DNA of 64,000 nt, taken from the NCBI RefSeq assembly GCF_900106765.1, contig NZ_FNNG01000001.1, positions 415,366-479,365 on the forward strand, written 5' to 3'. Below are positions 35,140 through 43,939 of this stretch, in pieces. The DNA comes from Tepidimicrobium xylanilyticum (GTDB taxonomy: Bacteria; Bacillota; Clostridia; Tissierellales; Tepidimicrobiaceae). Positions within the stretch are counted from its first letter, which is position 1. Each line of letters opens with the position of its first letter. The notes under the pieces were generated by a model, which was given only the letters and a program-made list of their open reading frames with translations, did no database searches and was not told the DNA's origin. A program made the position numbers and the translations under genes.

Positions 35140-36102
35140 TTATAATATAGGCCGTTCCAACAATATCAATTCCTTCTTATCTGCATCCAACCTTGCCCTT
35201 ATTCCTAAGGGGATGGTTATTACAGGTTCACAATGGCCTGCTTCTAAATTGGTTATGGTTGGTTTATTTAAGGGCTTTATTATATCATCTATTACCTGTT
35301 CTAAGTTTAGGGTATTGTCATATTCAGAACTTTTAGTATCACAATCTTTAAAATCTCCTAAAATAATTCCTGCAACCTCCTCTAGTTTTTTTGAAAGCAT
35401 CAACTGGGTAAGCATTCTATCTACTGAATAAGGTTCTTCTCCTATTTCTTCAATCAATAGGATTTTTCCCCTAGTATCTATCTCATAGGGAGTTCCTATA
35501 GTAGCAGCTATTAATGATAAATTGCCTCCTATTATTCTCCCTTCTGCCACTCCTCCGTTAAGAGTTTTTATATCCTTCGTTGGATTCACTATATTAGGCT
35601 GAAAATCTCCATCTAATATGGAGTTTAATAGGCTCTCTCTAGAAAAATCCCCAAACCCTTCCACCATATCAGAAGCAGCCATAGGGCCATGGAAGGTTAT
35701 TAAGTTTGACAATTGGTTAAAAGCAATATGTAAAGCAGTTATATCGCTATATCCAATAAATACTTTCGGATTTCTTCTAATCATTTCATAATCCAATAAG
35801 TCTAGAATTCGAGGAGTTCCATAACCTCCTCTTAAACATATGATGCCATGGATTTTTTCATTCTTAAACATATTGTTTAAGTCCCTAGCCCTTAATTCAT
35901 CAGAGCCAGCCAGATAACCATAGTTTTCGTAGCAGCTTTCTCCCATAACCACATTAAACCCCAATTGTTTAAGTTTTTTATAGGCTAATTCCAACTTTTC
36001 TTTAGTTGTTGGACTAGCAGGTGCAACCACTCCCAGAGTAGCTCCCAACTTTAATCCCTTTGGCTTTATCATAGCCGCTAAATCAAAACCCTTATTCCCC
36101 AA
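35140..36102 (-). CDS. LD-carboxypeptidase family protein (peptidase S66)
   Basis: A 320-residue serine peptidase-like protein related to LdcA and MccF. LGVVAPASPTTKEKLELA opens the core. VFIGYSDITALHIAF holds the nucleophile serine, and the C-terminal LLIEEIGEEPYSVDRML and LEAGHCEPVITIPLG hold the glutamate and histidine of the Ser-Glu-His triad. LdcA trims D-alanine from recycled cell-wall tetrapeptides; MccF-type members cleave peptide antibiotics. No signal peptide is evident, so it acts in the cytoplasm. The start is TTG 36102 after GGGAGGG. Confidence 0.9.
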   Translation of the reverse strand: MGNKGFDLAAMIKPKGLKLGATLGVVAPASPTTKEKLELAYKKLKQLGFNVVMGESCYENYGYLAGSDELRARDLNNMFKNEKIHGIICLRGGYGTPRILDLLDYEMIRRNPKVFIGYSDITALHIAFNQLSNLITFHGPMAASDMVEGFGDFSRESLLNSILDGDFQPNIVNPTKDIKTLNGGVAEGRIIGGNLSLIAATIGTPYEIDTRGKILLIEEIGEEPYSVDRMLTQLMLSKKLEEVAGIILGDFKDCDTKSSEYDNTLNLEQVIDDIIKPLNKPTITNLEAGHCEPVITIPLGIRARLDADKKELILLERPIL

Positions 36103-36161
36103 TATATATATCCCTCCCTATTTAAACTTAGAAATATTATACCATAACATTAATATAAAGT

Positions 36162-36190
36162 AGAAAACCAGTCTAAAAGACTGGTTTTCT
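36162..36190 (-). terminator. Intrinsic terminator of the amidohydrolase/peptidase/membrane-protein operon
   Basis: A perfect 13-base stem, AGAAAACCAGTCT with AGACTGGTTTTCT, encloses three bases. It overlaps the TAG stop of the membrane-protein gene. Confidence 0.8.
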
Positions 36191-37391
36191 AAAACCAAGG
36201 AAGTACCTTTATTATAACCGATACTACTATGGTTGTAACTCCCATGGACGTAACATTTCCTATGGTAGGATGATATCCATCTGGAAGTTTATCACAAACA
36301 TATTCTGCTAAAGGAGGCCCTATTATTCCTCCCAATATACCTGCTATTGCAGCAACCCCTACTGATGAACCAAACATTAAAACACAAGCAGGCCCAACGC
36401 TTACCACTGGTACATAGGTACCATACCATCCTTTCTCCACATATTTGTCAAAGTATAAAAATACTCCTACTGCTGATCCTATAAATTGGGACAGTATAAT
36501 GGCTGGTATTGTTCCCGACCCATAGGCACCATGATTCATATTAAGTATCCAATCCAAGGAAGCTCCTATTATGACCAGTAGCCCTGCTATTTCGTTCCCA
36601 TAAAATTGAGCTTCAGAAAAATCTGCTAAGACCCTTCTTACAAACCATTGAGGTCCTTCCATTTCTTTTAAAACTTCTTCTTGAGATTTTTCCTTTCTAT
36701 TATAAGGTTTAGATGGCATCTTTTCCATCCATGGTAACGCTTTACATATAGCACAAATCAACAGTCCAGTAATGGCCATTGTAAATACGTTGGATACTAC
36801 TCCTGGCACATCTAGTACGGGTATAATATAATTGCTAATCCACATGGCTACTGGAAATCCCATTATTCCTCCAAGTATAGAGCTAGTAAATAATGCTTTT
36901 ATATTGGGGCCATAAAGTAGCATTATTGCTGGTGGAGCACCTACTACTGTTATGAAGGTTGGCAACCAAGTATATTCCCCCACATTAAAAAATCTAGTAT
37001 AGTTTAAAACGAATACTGCAATAAATAAGGAAAGTAACTGGGAAGCCAATACCCAAGGCCACAAGTTGGAACCATAAGATACATCAAACCCTCTAAATTT
37101 AGAATTCTTAACATCTAATCTCCAAGCTATAAATCCTCCTATTATTATTCCTAAGGAAGCAAAGAATCCTGCATAAAATTGGGCTTCTGTAAAATTCATA
37201 ATATACCATATAAGTTTATACAGTGGATTATTACCTGCGTTAGCTACGATTATATTGTAATCTAGCCAACCGCTGGCAATATTAATATTATTCAAAACAA
37301 AATAAATAATAAAACCAATTCCGACAGATATTATAAGCCCTGTTACTGAACCCTTACTATATTTTTTTACTTTGGATTTGGTATTTACCAT
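36189..37391 (-). CDS. Polytopic membrane protein with internal duplication, unknown function
   Basis: A 400-residue membrane protein with about ten predicted helices. I do not recognise its family. Its two halves look alike: NFTEAQFYAGFFASLGIIIGG (near 67) and DFSEAQFYGNEIAGLLVIIGA (near 260), and both halves contain a glycine/proline-rich VGAPPAIMLLYGP- or VGPACVLMFGSS-type segment. A soluble charged loop (PSKPYNRKEKSQEEVLKEME) separates them. Paired homologous halves are typical of secondary transporters. It is the third gene after an amidohydrolase and an M20 peptidase, so it may import their substrate or export a product. Confidence 0.7.
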   Translation of the reverse strand: MVNTKSKVKKYSKGSVTGLIISVGIGFIIYFVLNNINIASGWLDYNIIVANAGNNPLYKLIWYIMNFTEAQFYAGFFASLGIIIGGFIAWRLDVKNSKFRGFDVSYGSNLWPWVLASQLLSLFIAVFVLNYTRFFNVGEYTWLPTFITVVGAPPAIMLLYGPNIKALFTSSILGGIMGFPVAMWISNYIIPVLDVPGVVSNVFTMAITGLLICAICKALPWMEKMPSKPYNRKEKSQEEVLKEMEGPQWFVRRVLADFSEAQFYGNEIAGLLVIIGASLDWILNMNHGAYGSGTIPAIILSQFIGSAVGVFLYFDKYVEKGWYGTYVPVVSVGPACVLMFGSSVGVAAIAGILGGIIGPPLAEYVCDKLPDGYHPTIGNVTSMGVTTIVVSVIIKVLPWF

Positions 37392-37406
37392 ATCTATCCT
37401 TCCCTT

Positions 37407-38537
37407 CTAAGAGTTAATAATATAAGAGATATAAAGTTTTGCCATCCTCATAACGGATTCTATACTTATCCTTTCATTCCTCTGATGGCACATTTTTTCC
37501 TCACCAGGTCCTAGTATTACAAAGGGTATATGGTGAAACGGTATAAGCTGGGATGCATCAGTATAAAAGTTTAATCCCTTAAATTTCACTGGATAGGACA
37601 ACTTTTCATATGTTTTAATTATTTCCTTTATAAAAGTATTTCCTTCATCTATGGTTAATGGAGGCCTATTGTTTACTACCAATATTTCTATGGAAATTCC
37701 AGGCTTTTCCTCCTCCATTGTTTTGCAAATCTCATGGGCCTTCTTTAATATTTCTTCATGGTCAATTCCAGGTATTGTCCTTATATCCACAGATGCTTTT
37801 GCTTCTTCTGGTATAATATTGGTTTTTACCCCTCCGCTAATCAAAGTAATAGCAAAACTAGATTTCCCCAATAAAAAATGTTCTTTTTCTAAATCCATAT
37901 TTCCTTTCAACCTACAAACAAATTCATATAGCTTTTCTATGGCATTAATCCCCAAATCTGGCCTAGAACCATGGGAAGCCCTACCCTTTACATAGATATT
38001 TAGCCATAATGCTCCTTTCTCGCATATACCAATCTGTTCATCCGTTGGTTCTGGAATAAATACTTTGGATAAATCCTTTAAAAGGTCTTTATCCCTTAAG
38101 GCTTGTACCCCTATACCCCCTGATTCTTCGTCAGCTGTAAAAACGAATTTAAGGGTATGAGGAGGAGTTATGTTATTTTCTATGAAATGTAGGGCTGTCA
38201 ATATCATTGCTGTAACTCCACCCTTCATATCAGCAGTACCTCTTCCATACATATATCCATCCTTAGTTACTCCATCAAAAGGTGGATAAACCCAATTAGA
38301 TTCATCTGGTACTGGCACCGTATCTAAATGACCTATGAAACCTATTTTCTCTTCATCTTCTCCCTTAATCTCCAATATTAAAGAACCTCTATTATCTCCA
38401 TGTTCTACTATTTTATATGCTATATCTTCAGGGAAAAAGCCTAAAATAGTTTTTATTGCATCCATTTCGTTACCAGGTGGATTGGTTGTGTTTATGCTGA
38501 CTAATTTTCTTAAAATATTCTCCGTTCTCTCCTTCAA
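37407..38537 (-). CDS. M20-family metallopeptidase (ArgE/DapE/ACY1-like)
   Basis: A 376-residue dinuclear zinc amidase/peptidase. The motifs are IGFIGHLDTVPVPDESNW with the first metal histidine and aspartate, YGRGTADMKGGVTAMILTA with the bridging aspartate, FTADEESGGIGVQAL with the catalytic and metal glutamates, and a late histidine in GPGEEKMCHQRNERI. The dimerisation domain has KGRASHGSRPDLGINAIEKL. TTG 38537 fits a start six bases after GGAGGAG; the TTG at 38555 lies upstream of that site. It follows the amidohydrolase, suggesting stepwise hydrolysis of an N-acyl or carbamoyl amino compound. Confidence 0.88.
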   Translation of the reverse strand: MKERTENILRKLVSINTTNPPGNEMDAIKTILGFFPEDIAYKIVEHGDNRGSLILEIKGEDEEKIGFIGHLDTVPVPDESNWVYPPFDGVTKDGYMYGRGTADMKGGVTAMILTALHFIENNITPPHTLKFVFTADEESGGIGVQALRDKDLLKDLSKVFIPEPTDEQIGICEKGALWLNIYVKGRASHGSRPDLGINAIEKLYEFVCRLKGNMDLEKEHFLLGKSSFAITLISGGVKTNIIPEEAKASVDIRTIPGIDHEEILKKAHEICKTMEEEKPGISIEILVVNNRPPLTIDEGNTFIKEIIKTYEKLSYPVKFKGLNFYTDASQLIPFHHIPFVILGPGEEKMCHQRNERISIESVMRMAKLYISYIINS

Positions 38538-38564
38538 CTCAAACTCCTCCTTCAAAATCTATTG

Positions 38565-39917
38565 TTATCTTTTGTATGAAAACATTACCAAATCCCCTAC
38601 TCCTATTCTCTTAACCATACCAAATTTGCTTACAAATCCTCCTGCTCCACTGCCTCGCCTTACTGCCCTACTTTCAAAACCTACAATCTCTCCATTTACT
38701 ATGGTATAAGCAGCAGATTTTACTTCCCTATTAATTACAGTTACATTGGCTAATGCACCCTTTCCTAAATGCCCAACTTTTTCTATCCACCAGCCATTTC
38801 CAGTTCTTTCAGCTATGAGTCTTGCTGGATTAGAAGTCATAGTAGCCACTGAATTGGATAAGCTCAATACACCCATTTCTGCTAATTCTAATATGGCTGG
38901 TATATTATCCCTTGTATCTCCAAAACCTTTCATAGTCGCATCGTTCTGCCCATCAGATATTAACACATCTACTATTCCTTGTTCTAATGCACTATAGGCC
39001 AACTCTTGTGATTTCTTAGGCATTATGAGTCCTTCTCTACTTCCGCCGCCTTCTCTCAGCATAGTGGTTACAAATTCTCCCGTTACATTTTCCTTTTTAC
39101 ATAAATCTATTATAATCTTCATAGACTCAACTGCATCCTTGTGGGTACCACACCCAGCAGCCGTTGCATGGCCTAGATGAATTGGTCTTCCCTTAGACAA
39201 TTCAATTAGTCTTATAGCATGCTCGGGATCCTGGGTATGAGTCATATAGATTAATTTAGCTTTAGAAGTTATTTCAAATATTTTATCTATGTTTTCATTA
39301 GACATTAAGAAATGCCCCATATGATCCTTTATACCAACTATTAAGGGTGCTGTAGTATTTGTGATTGCATTTCTTGTCATCCTAGATGAGGCTATTTCTT
39401 CCTCAAGTTCACCTTTATATAGCTTGATTAACTCTTCAACAGATAACATTGTAGATAAAACACTAGCTGCTCCTTGGTATAATCCTAAATTTATTGGTAC
39501 TCCTCTATCCACTTCTGCCCCTAGTAATGATGGAGCCATAAAAGTATTTCCCGCTCCAGGAGAAAGAGCCATAGTTACACCATCAGCTGCTGCACCATAG
39601 ATTGGATCAGTACTTACTTCAAATAAATCTCCTAGATGAAGATGCATATCTAACAACCCCGGTACAACTAGCAAGCCTTCACAATCTATTACCATATCTC
39701 CCTTTTCTACATAGATATCTTTTCCTACTTCTACTATTTCATCACCTGATATAGCTACATCCAGTACTTCCTCTATCTTGTTTTTTGGATCTACTACTAG
39801 TCCATTTTTTAAAACAATTTTCCCAGTCCTATCCAATGCCTTATCAGGGTCTAATAATTGTCCCTCTTTGACGGAAGCCAAAACACCCCTAAGCATGCCT
39901 ACCTTTGTACTATACAT
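38565..39917 (-). CDS. Amidohydrolase-superfamily protein, substrate unknown
   Basis: A 450-residue binuclear amidohydrolase. Metal ligands are visible: His92 and His94 (LLDMHLHLGD), Lys197 (GIKDHMGH) as candidate carbamylated lysine, His227 (MTHTQD), His250 (HLGHATAAG) and Asp322 (ISDGQND). It has unusual stretches: a long N-terminal segment and an ALSPGAGNTFMAPSLLGAEVDRG insertion near 120. The start follows AAGGAGG. It leads an operon with an M20 peptidase and a transporter-like protein, with pucR next door. The ring or amide attacked cannot be named from the sequence. Confidence 0.82.
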   Translation of the reverse strand: MYSTKVGMLRGVLASVKEGQLLDPDKALDRTGKIVLKNGLVVDPKNKIEEVLDVAISGDEIVEVGKDIYVEKGDMVIDCEGLLVVPGLLDMHLHLGDLFEVSTDPIYGAAADGVTMALSPGAGNTFMAPSLLGAEVDRGVPINLGLYQGAASVLSTMLSVEELIKLYKGELEEEIASSRMTRNAITNTTAPLIVGIKDHMGHFLMSNENIDKIFEITSKAKLIYMTHTQDPEHAIRLIELSKGRPIHLGHATAAGCGTHKDAVESMKIIIDLCKKENVTGEFVTTMLREGGGSREGLIMPKKSQELAYSALEQGIVDVLISDGQNDATMKGFGDTRDNIPAILELAEMGVLSLSNSVATMTSNPARLIAERTGNGWWIEKVGHLGKGALANVTVINREVKSAAYTIVNGEIVGFESRAVRRGSGAGGFVSKFGMVKRIGVGDLVMFSYKR

Positions 39918-39960
39918 ACAATTACCTCCTTGTTAATTTTCTATTTAATAGCATTTTACA

Positions 39961-39978
39961 ACTATTATAAATAATAGT
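39961..39978. promoter_or_regulatory. Palindromic operator candidate over a -10 box
   Basis: A perfect inverted repeat, ACTATTAT-AA-ATAATAGT, lies 44-61 bases upstream of the amidohydrolase start. It contains a minus-strand TATAAT (39969-39964). An operator overlapping a -10 box would allow repression or activation by the PucR-type regulator encoded upstream. Confidence 0.5.
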
Positions 39979-39995
39979 CATTGTACTTAAGATAT

Positions 39996-40022
39996 AAAAA
40001 AGAAGACTATATATTAGTCTTC
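39996..40022 (-). terminator. Intrinsic terminator of the second pucR-type gene
   Basis: On the minus strand GAAGACTA pairs with TAGTCTTC over a short loop, followed by TTTTTTATA. The TAG stop of the regulator gene lies inside the stem. Confidence 0.85.
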
Positions 40023-41623
40023 ATGTACAATGAATATTGTTTACTTATATCCAGTAGTTTTAAACAAAGTTCTATCATAAACTTTTCTTCTCTATTATTT
40101 AAATTCAAGTTGATTATTTCACTAATTTTATTAAACCTATATTTCATAGTATTATAGTGGATAAACAAGTCCTCTGCTGTTTTCTTTAGATTCCAATCGT
40201 TTTCCACTAAACACCTCAAAGTTTCCATATACTCACAATTATTCTTTCTATCATAATCTATTAATTTCTCCAGGTATTGGCTACAAAAGTTATTTGCTTC
40301 TTCTCCTTGGGAAATATCGAAAAGCATTCTATAGACCCCTAAATCATCATAAACATGAGTATTATCCCCACCATAGATGGTTCTACCTATCCTCACCGCT
40401 TTTTGAGCCTCTATGAAACTAATATAGATATCTATTACCGATTCTTTATAACTTCCTATTCCTATGGTAGCTGTAAATTGACTATTTTCTCTAATTTCTT
40501 TTCTAATTTCTTCTGAAACCCTCTCAAGTTTTATAAAGAAATCCTTCATAGGACTTACATCTGGCTCTATTAGATATACTATACTATCACTATAGGTAGT
40601 ATAGAAACATTTATAAAATTTCTTCTTCATCTTCGCTGTAATGAGCCTAAATATAATATCCCTCTCTTCTTCTAACCCTTTTGTCTTTTCTAAGGATAAA
40701 AATCTCTTCTTATAATCATCTATATCCACTATTACACAAACAAGGCCTCTGTCCATTTTCCAACCATATAATGCTGCCCTGTTGTTTGCTTCCTCTATAG
40801 TCCTAATATTATTCAATAATAAGTCTTGAATAAACTCATCCCTATATTTTTGTTCAATTTGACGATTGGAAATCTCTTTCTGTATATTCAGTTTAATAAC
40901 TGTACTGGCATGTTCTATGGTTATTTTATCTAAATCCTCTAAGCTGTTAGTATCTTTGCTTTCATCAACTATTATATACCCATAAATAGAACTACCAATT
41001 TGAACGGGATAATTAAAATATTTACCCAACATACTATCTAGGCTTAAATTTTCAATATCATCCTTAAATTTATTAGATTTACTTACTATATAAATTCTAT
41101 TAAATACTAAATCTTTAAAAACAACATTCCTATTTAATATTCCGTAAAGAGTTTCAACTATATGATTAGTTCCCCTACCTTCAATAACTATCTGGGTAAA
41201 GGACTTATGAATTCTTTCTGACATCATCAATTTTTTTGCTTGAGCATTAACTATTCTGGATAGGGCAGGATGTATTACATCGCTAAATGCATAATTGATT
41301 GGTATATATATAATAGGAAAGTTTAGCCCATCTGCAGTATCCTTCACCTCATTAGGTAAATCTTCAATAAATCTACCTAATTTAATTCCTAAAGCTGATG
41401 CGCCATTTTTGTTTAGTTTAATTATCAAGTCCTCTAGCTCCAGCGGATTATCCTTCATTATATAGGCTGTAGTAATTAGGAATTCTCCTCCTTTCATCCA
41501 ATTATATATATCAGGAGCATCCATTACGGTTACAGTACTTACCTTTCTATCCAATCCACCAGCACCTGCTAATAGTTTAAATCCCTTAAACTGTTCTAAT
41601 AAATGCTTAACCTTTGTATCCAT
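40007..41623 (-). CDS. PucR-family transcriptional regulator (second copy)
   Basis: A 538-residue PucR-type regulator. The N-terminal domain has FKLLAGAGGLDRKVSTVTVMDAPDIYNWMKGGEFLITTAYIM; the centre is GGDEF-like (FTATIGIGSYKESVIDIYISFIEAQKAVRIG). The C-terminal helix-turn-helix is WNLKKTAEDLFIHYNTMKYRFNKISEI. It is clearly a paralogue of the regulator at 25.4 kb, but the two are diverged. It lies just upstream of the amidohydrolase/M20/membrane-protein operon and most probably controls it. Confidence 0.9.
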   Translation of the reverse strand: MDTKVKHLLEQFKGFKLLAGAGGLDRKVSTVTVMDAPDIYNWMKGGEFLITTAYIMKDNPLELEDLIIKLNKNGASALGIKLGRFIEDLPNEVKDTADGLNFPIIYIPINYAFSDVIHPALSRIVNAQAKKLMMSERIHKSFTQIVIEGRGTNHIVETLYGILNRNVVFKDLVFNRIYIVSKSNKFKDDIENLSLDSMLGKYFNYPVQIGSSIYGYIIVDESKDTNSLEDLDKITIEHASTVIKLNIQKEISNRQIEQKYRDEFIQDLLLNNIRTIEEANNRAALYGWKMDRGLVCVIVDIDDYKKRFLSLEKTKGLEEERDIIFRLITAKMKKKFYKCFYTTYSDSIVYLIEPDVSPMKDFFIKLERVSEEIRKEIRENSQFTATIGIGSYKESVIDIYISFIEAQKAVRIGRTIYGGDNTHVYDDLGVYRMLFDISQGEEANNFCSQYLEKLIDYDRKNNCEYMETLRCLVENDWNLKKTAEDLFIHYNTMKYRFNKISEIINLNLNNREEKFMIELCLKLLDISKQYSLYMKTNI

Positions 41624-41801
41624 ATTATCAACCCCAAATCATATATTTGCTCCTCATTAATTATTATATTTTAACCATATATTAAAGCACAATATTATAT
41701 TTCTCTATGAACATCTAGTTTCTATATGTTAGTAAACCGTTTAACAGGGTATTAATATAAAATGAGTTAAAACACTATAAAACTGAACAATGGAGGATAA
41801 C

Positions 41802-42752
41802 ATGGATAATAGCAAAGCTTTAAAGATATTGGAGAATATTAAAAGGATTATCATAGGGAAGGATGATGTAATCGAGAAGATTCTAATTGCCATACTGGCT
41901 AGAGGCCATATTCTAATAGAGGATATTCCAGGGGTAGGTAAAACCACTTTAGCAAAGGCTTTAGCAAGAAGTATGGACCTATCCTATAAAAGGGTTCAAT
42001 TTACGCCCGATTTAATGCCCTCAGATATTATAGGAATCAATATCTACGATAAGGACTTAGGAACTTTTTCCTTTAAGAAGGGTCCTATATTTAACCATAT
42101 ATTTTTAGCTGATGAGATCAATCGAACTTCCCCCAAAACCCAATCAAGTTTATTACAAGCAATGGAGGAGGGAGAAGTTTCTACAGAAGAAAAGGACTAC
42201 GTTTTAGAAAAACCTTTCATAGTAATCGCCACCCAAAATCCATTAGAATATCAAGGAACCTTTCCCCTTCCAGAAGCCCAACTAGATCGTTTCCTAATAA
42301 GAATATCCCTAGGATACCCAGAAAAACACTATGAAGTAGAAATACTTAAAAATCATCAATCCATTAAAAAATTAGAGGATATTGAAGCAGTAGTAACTAA
42401 AGAGAATATTTTAGATATGCAAAATATGGTGGACGGTTTAACAGTTCATGAGGATATTCTCGAGTACATAATAAATATAGCCAATGCTACTAGAAGCTCA
42501 AAGGAATTACAACTAGGTGCCAGCCCTAGAGCTTCCATAGATTTGCTTCGAGCAGCTAGGGGTAAAGCTTTTTTATCAGGTAGAGATTACGTTATACCCG
42601 ATGATGTTAAGGAAATGGCATTACCCGTATTAACCCATAGGTTGATACTTTCACCAGAATCGAGAATAGAAAGAAAAACCGTAGAGGAAGTACTTAAAAA
42701 TATATTAAATACCATATATATACCGGTGATAGCCAATGAAAAGCACTATTAA
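41802..42752 (+). CDS. MoxR-family AAA+ ATPase
   Basis: A 316-residue AAA+ ATPase of the MoxR group. It has Walker A IPGVGKTTLAKAL, Walker B IFLADEINRTSPKTQSSLLQAMEE, sensor 1 IATQNPLEYQGTFPLPEAQLDRFL and sensor 2 near GASPRASIDLLRAARGKAF. MoxR proteins act as chaperones with a DUF58/von Willebrand-type partner, here the next gene. ATG 41802 lies five bases after GGAGG; the frame opens at 41790 on an ATG overlapping that site. The gene overlaps the DUF58 gene by 17 bases. Confidence 0.93.
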   Translation: MDNSKALKILENIKRIIIGKDDVIEKILIAILARGHILIEDIPGVGKTTLAKALARSMDLSYKRVQFTPDLMPSDIIGINIYDKDLGTFSFKKGPIFNHIFLADEINRTSPKTQSSLLQAMEEGEVSTEEKDYVLEKPFIVIATQNPLEYQGTFPLPEAQLDRFLIRISLGYPEKHYEVEILKNHQSIKKLEDIEAVVTKENILDMQNMVDGLTVHEDILEYIINIANATRSSKELQLGASPRASIDLLRAARGKAFLSGRDYVIPDDVKEMALPVLTHRLILSPESRIERKTVEEVLKNILNTIYIPVIANEKHY

Positions 42753-43938
42753 GAATAAAAAAGTTTGGCTTATTTTCATAATCTTAATAGCTTTTTTGCT
42801 ACTAGTTGGAGGAACTATTCCTTATTTTTTGTTTTACATATTCCTACTAACCTTATTAGTCCCCCTAATTCACAACCTGATGGTCCTCCATAGGCTAAAA
42901 GGCTATGTTAAAATCCCAAAAGATTCAATATACGTGGGAGATGAAATCACCATAAGCTATGAGATAGATAATAAAAGCAGGTTTATAGTACCATATTTAG
43001 AAATAGAAAATACCATATTTAAAGACCTAACGGGTTCAAAAGCTCCTAATATAATCACCACCTTAGAGCCAAAGGAAAAATTCTATCATAAGGAAACTAT
43101 AACCTTGAAAAGAAGAGGCTATTATCAATTGGGACAAATAAAAGTTCTCATAAAAGATGGATTTGGCCTTTATACCCTTAATAAAAATATTCTTTCCCAA
43201 ACATCCCTTTTAGTATATCCAGAACCAATATCCCTTGATGCCTTTAGAAGCACTAAAGTAGAACAATTAGGAGAACTGATGATAGAGGACTTAGCTTTTC
43301 AGGATAAAAGCAGAATTTCTTCCGTAAGGGAATACAGGGAAGGGGACTCGGTAAAATCAATTCACTGGAAGTTATCGGCTAAATTAGGTGAACTTATTAC
43401 TAAGGAGTATGAAAACAAGGGCGATACTAATGTAGTAATATTCATGAACAATTACAAAAAATATCTTGAAAATGATGTAGACAGACGGTTAGAAGACAAA
43501 ATGGTAGATATTAGTCTAAGCATAATAAACTATTATTTAAATAGGAATATACCCGTCCAATTACTCACCCAATATGAAGATCAAATTGTTGATATAGAAG
43601 GACAGCAGAGTACTGATTTAAAACCCTTTTTAACTATCTTTGCTAAATTTAAAGGAAATGGTTATAAAAACCTTAATCCCTTTATTCAATATAGGAGCAA
43701 TATCCTTAAAAAAGGAACTACAGTTATAATAATTACACCAAATTTAGATAAAGCCACTGGTAGCCTTGGAATCTTCCTAAAGAGCAGATTCCTAAAACCT
43801 CTGATTATTATGGCTTGGGACCAACAGTATAACAACGGTTTTTTAGATTCTTCTGTAGAAAAAAGTCTTAGGCAGGATGGAATTCCAGTCTATATAATAG
43901 ACTATGGAACCAATATAAAAGAAGCCCTGGAGGGATAA
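42736..43938 (+). CDS. DUF58 domain membrane-anchored protein
   Basis: A 400-residue protein. Two N-terminal membrane helices (residues 10-50) precede a beta-rich domain and the DUF58 core. That core has SVREYREGDSVKSIHWKLSAKLGELITKEYE near 195-225 and a vWA-like region (NVVIFMNNY) after it. DUF58 proteins regularly accompany MoxR ATPases and transglutaminase proteins; their biochemical role is not firmly known. Overlap with moxR and a one-base gap to the next gene show a tight operon. Confidence 0.9.
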   Translation: MKSTIKNKKVWLIFIILIAFLLLVGGTIPYFLFYIFLLTLLVPLIHNLMVLHRLKGYVKIPKDSIYVGDEITISYEIDNKSRFIVPYLEIENTIFKDLTGSKAPNIITTLEPKEKFYHKETITLKRRGYYQLGQIKVLIKDGFGLYTLNKNILSQTSLLVYPEPISLDAFRSTKVEQLGELMIEDLAFQDKSRISSVREYREGDSVKSIHWKLSAKLGELITKEYENKGDTNVVIFMNNYKKYLENDVDRRLEDKMVDISLSIINYYLNRNIPVQLLTQYEDQIVDIEGQQSTDLKPFLTIFAKFKGNGYKNLNPFIQYRSNILKKGTTVIIITPNLDKATGSLGIFLKSRFLKPLIIMAWDQQYNNGFLDSSVEKSLRQDGIPVYIIDYGTNIKEALEG

Positions 43939-43939
43939 T

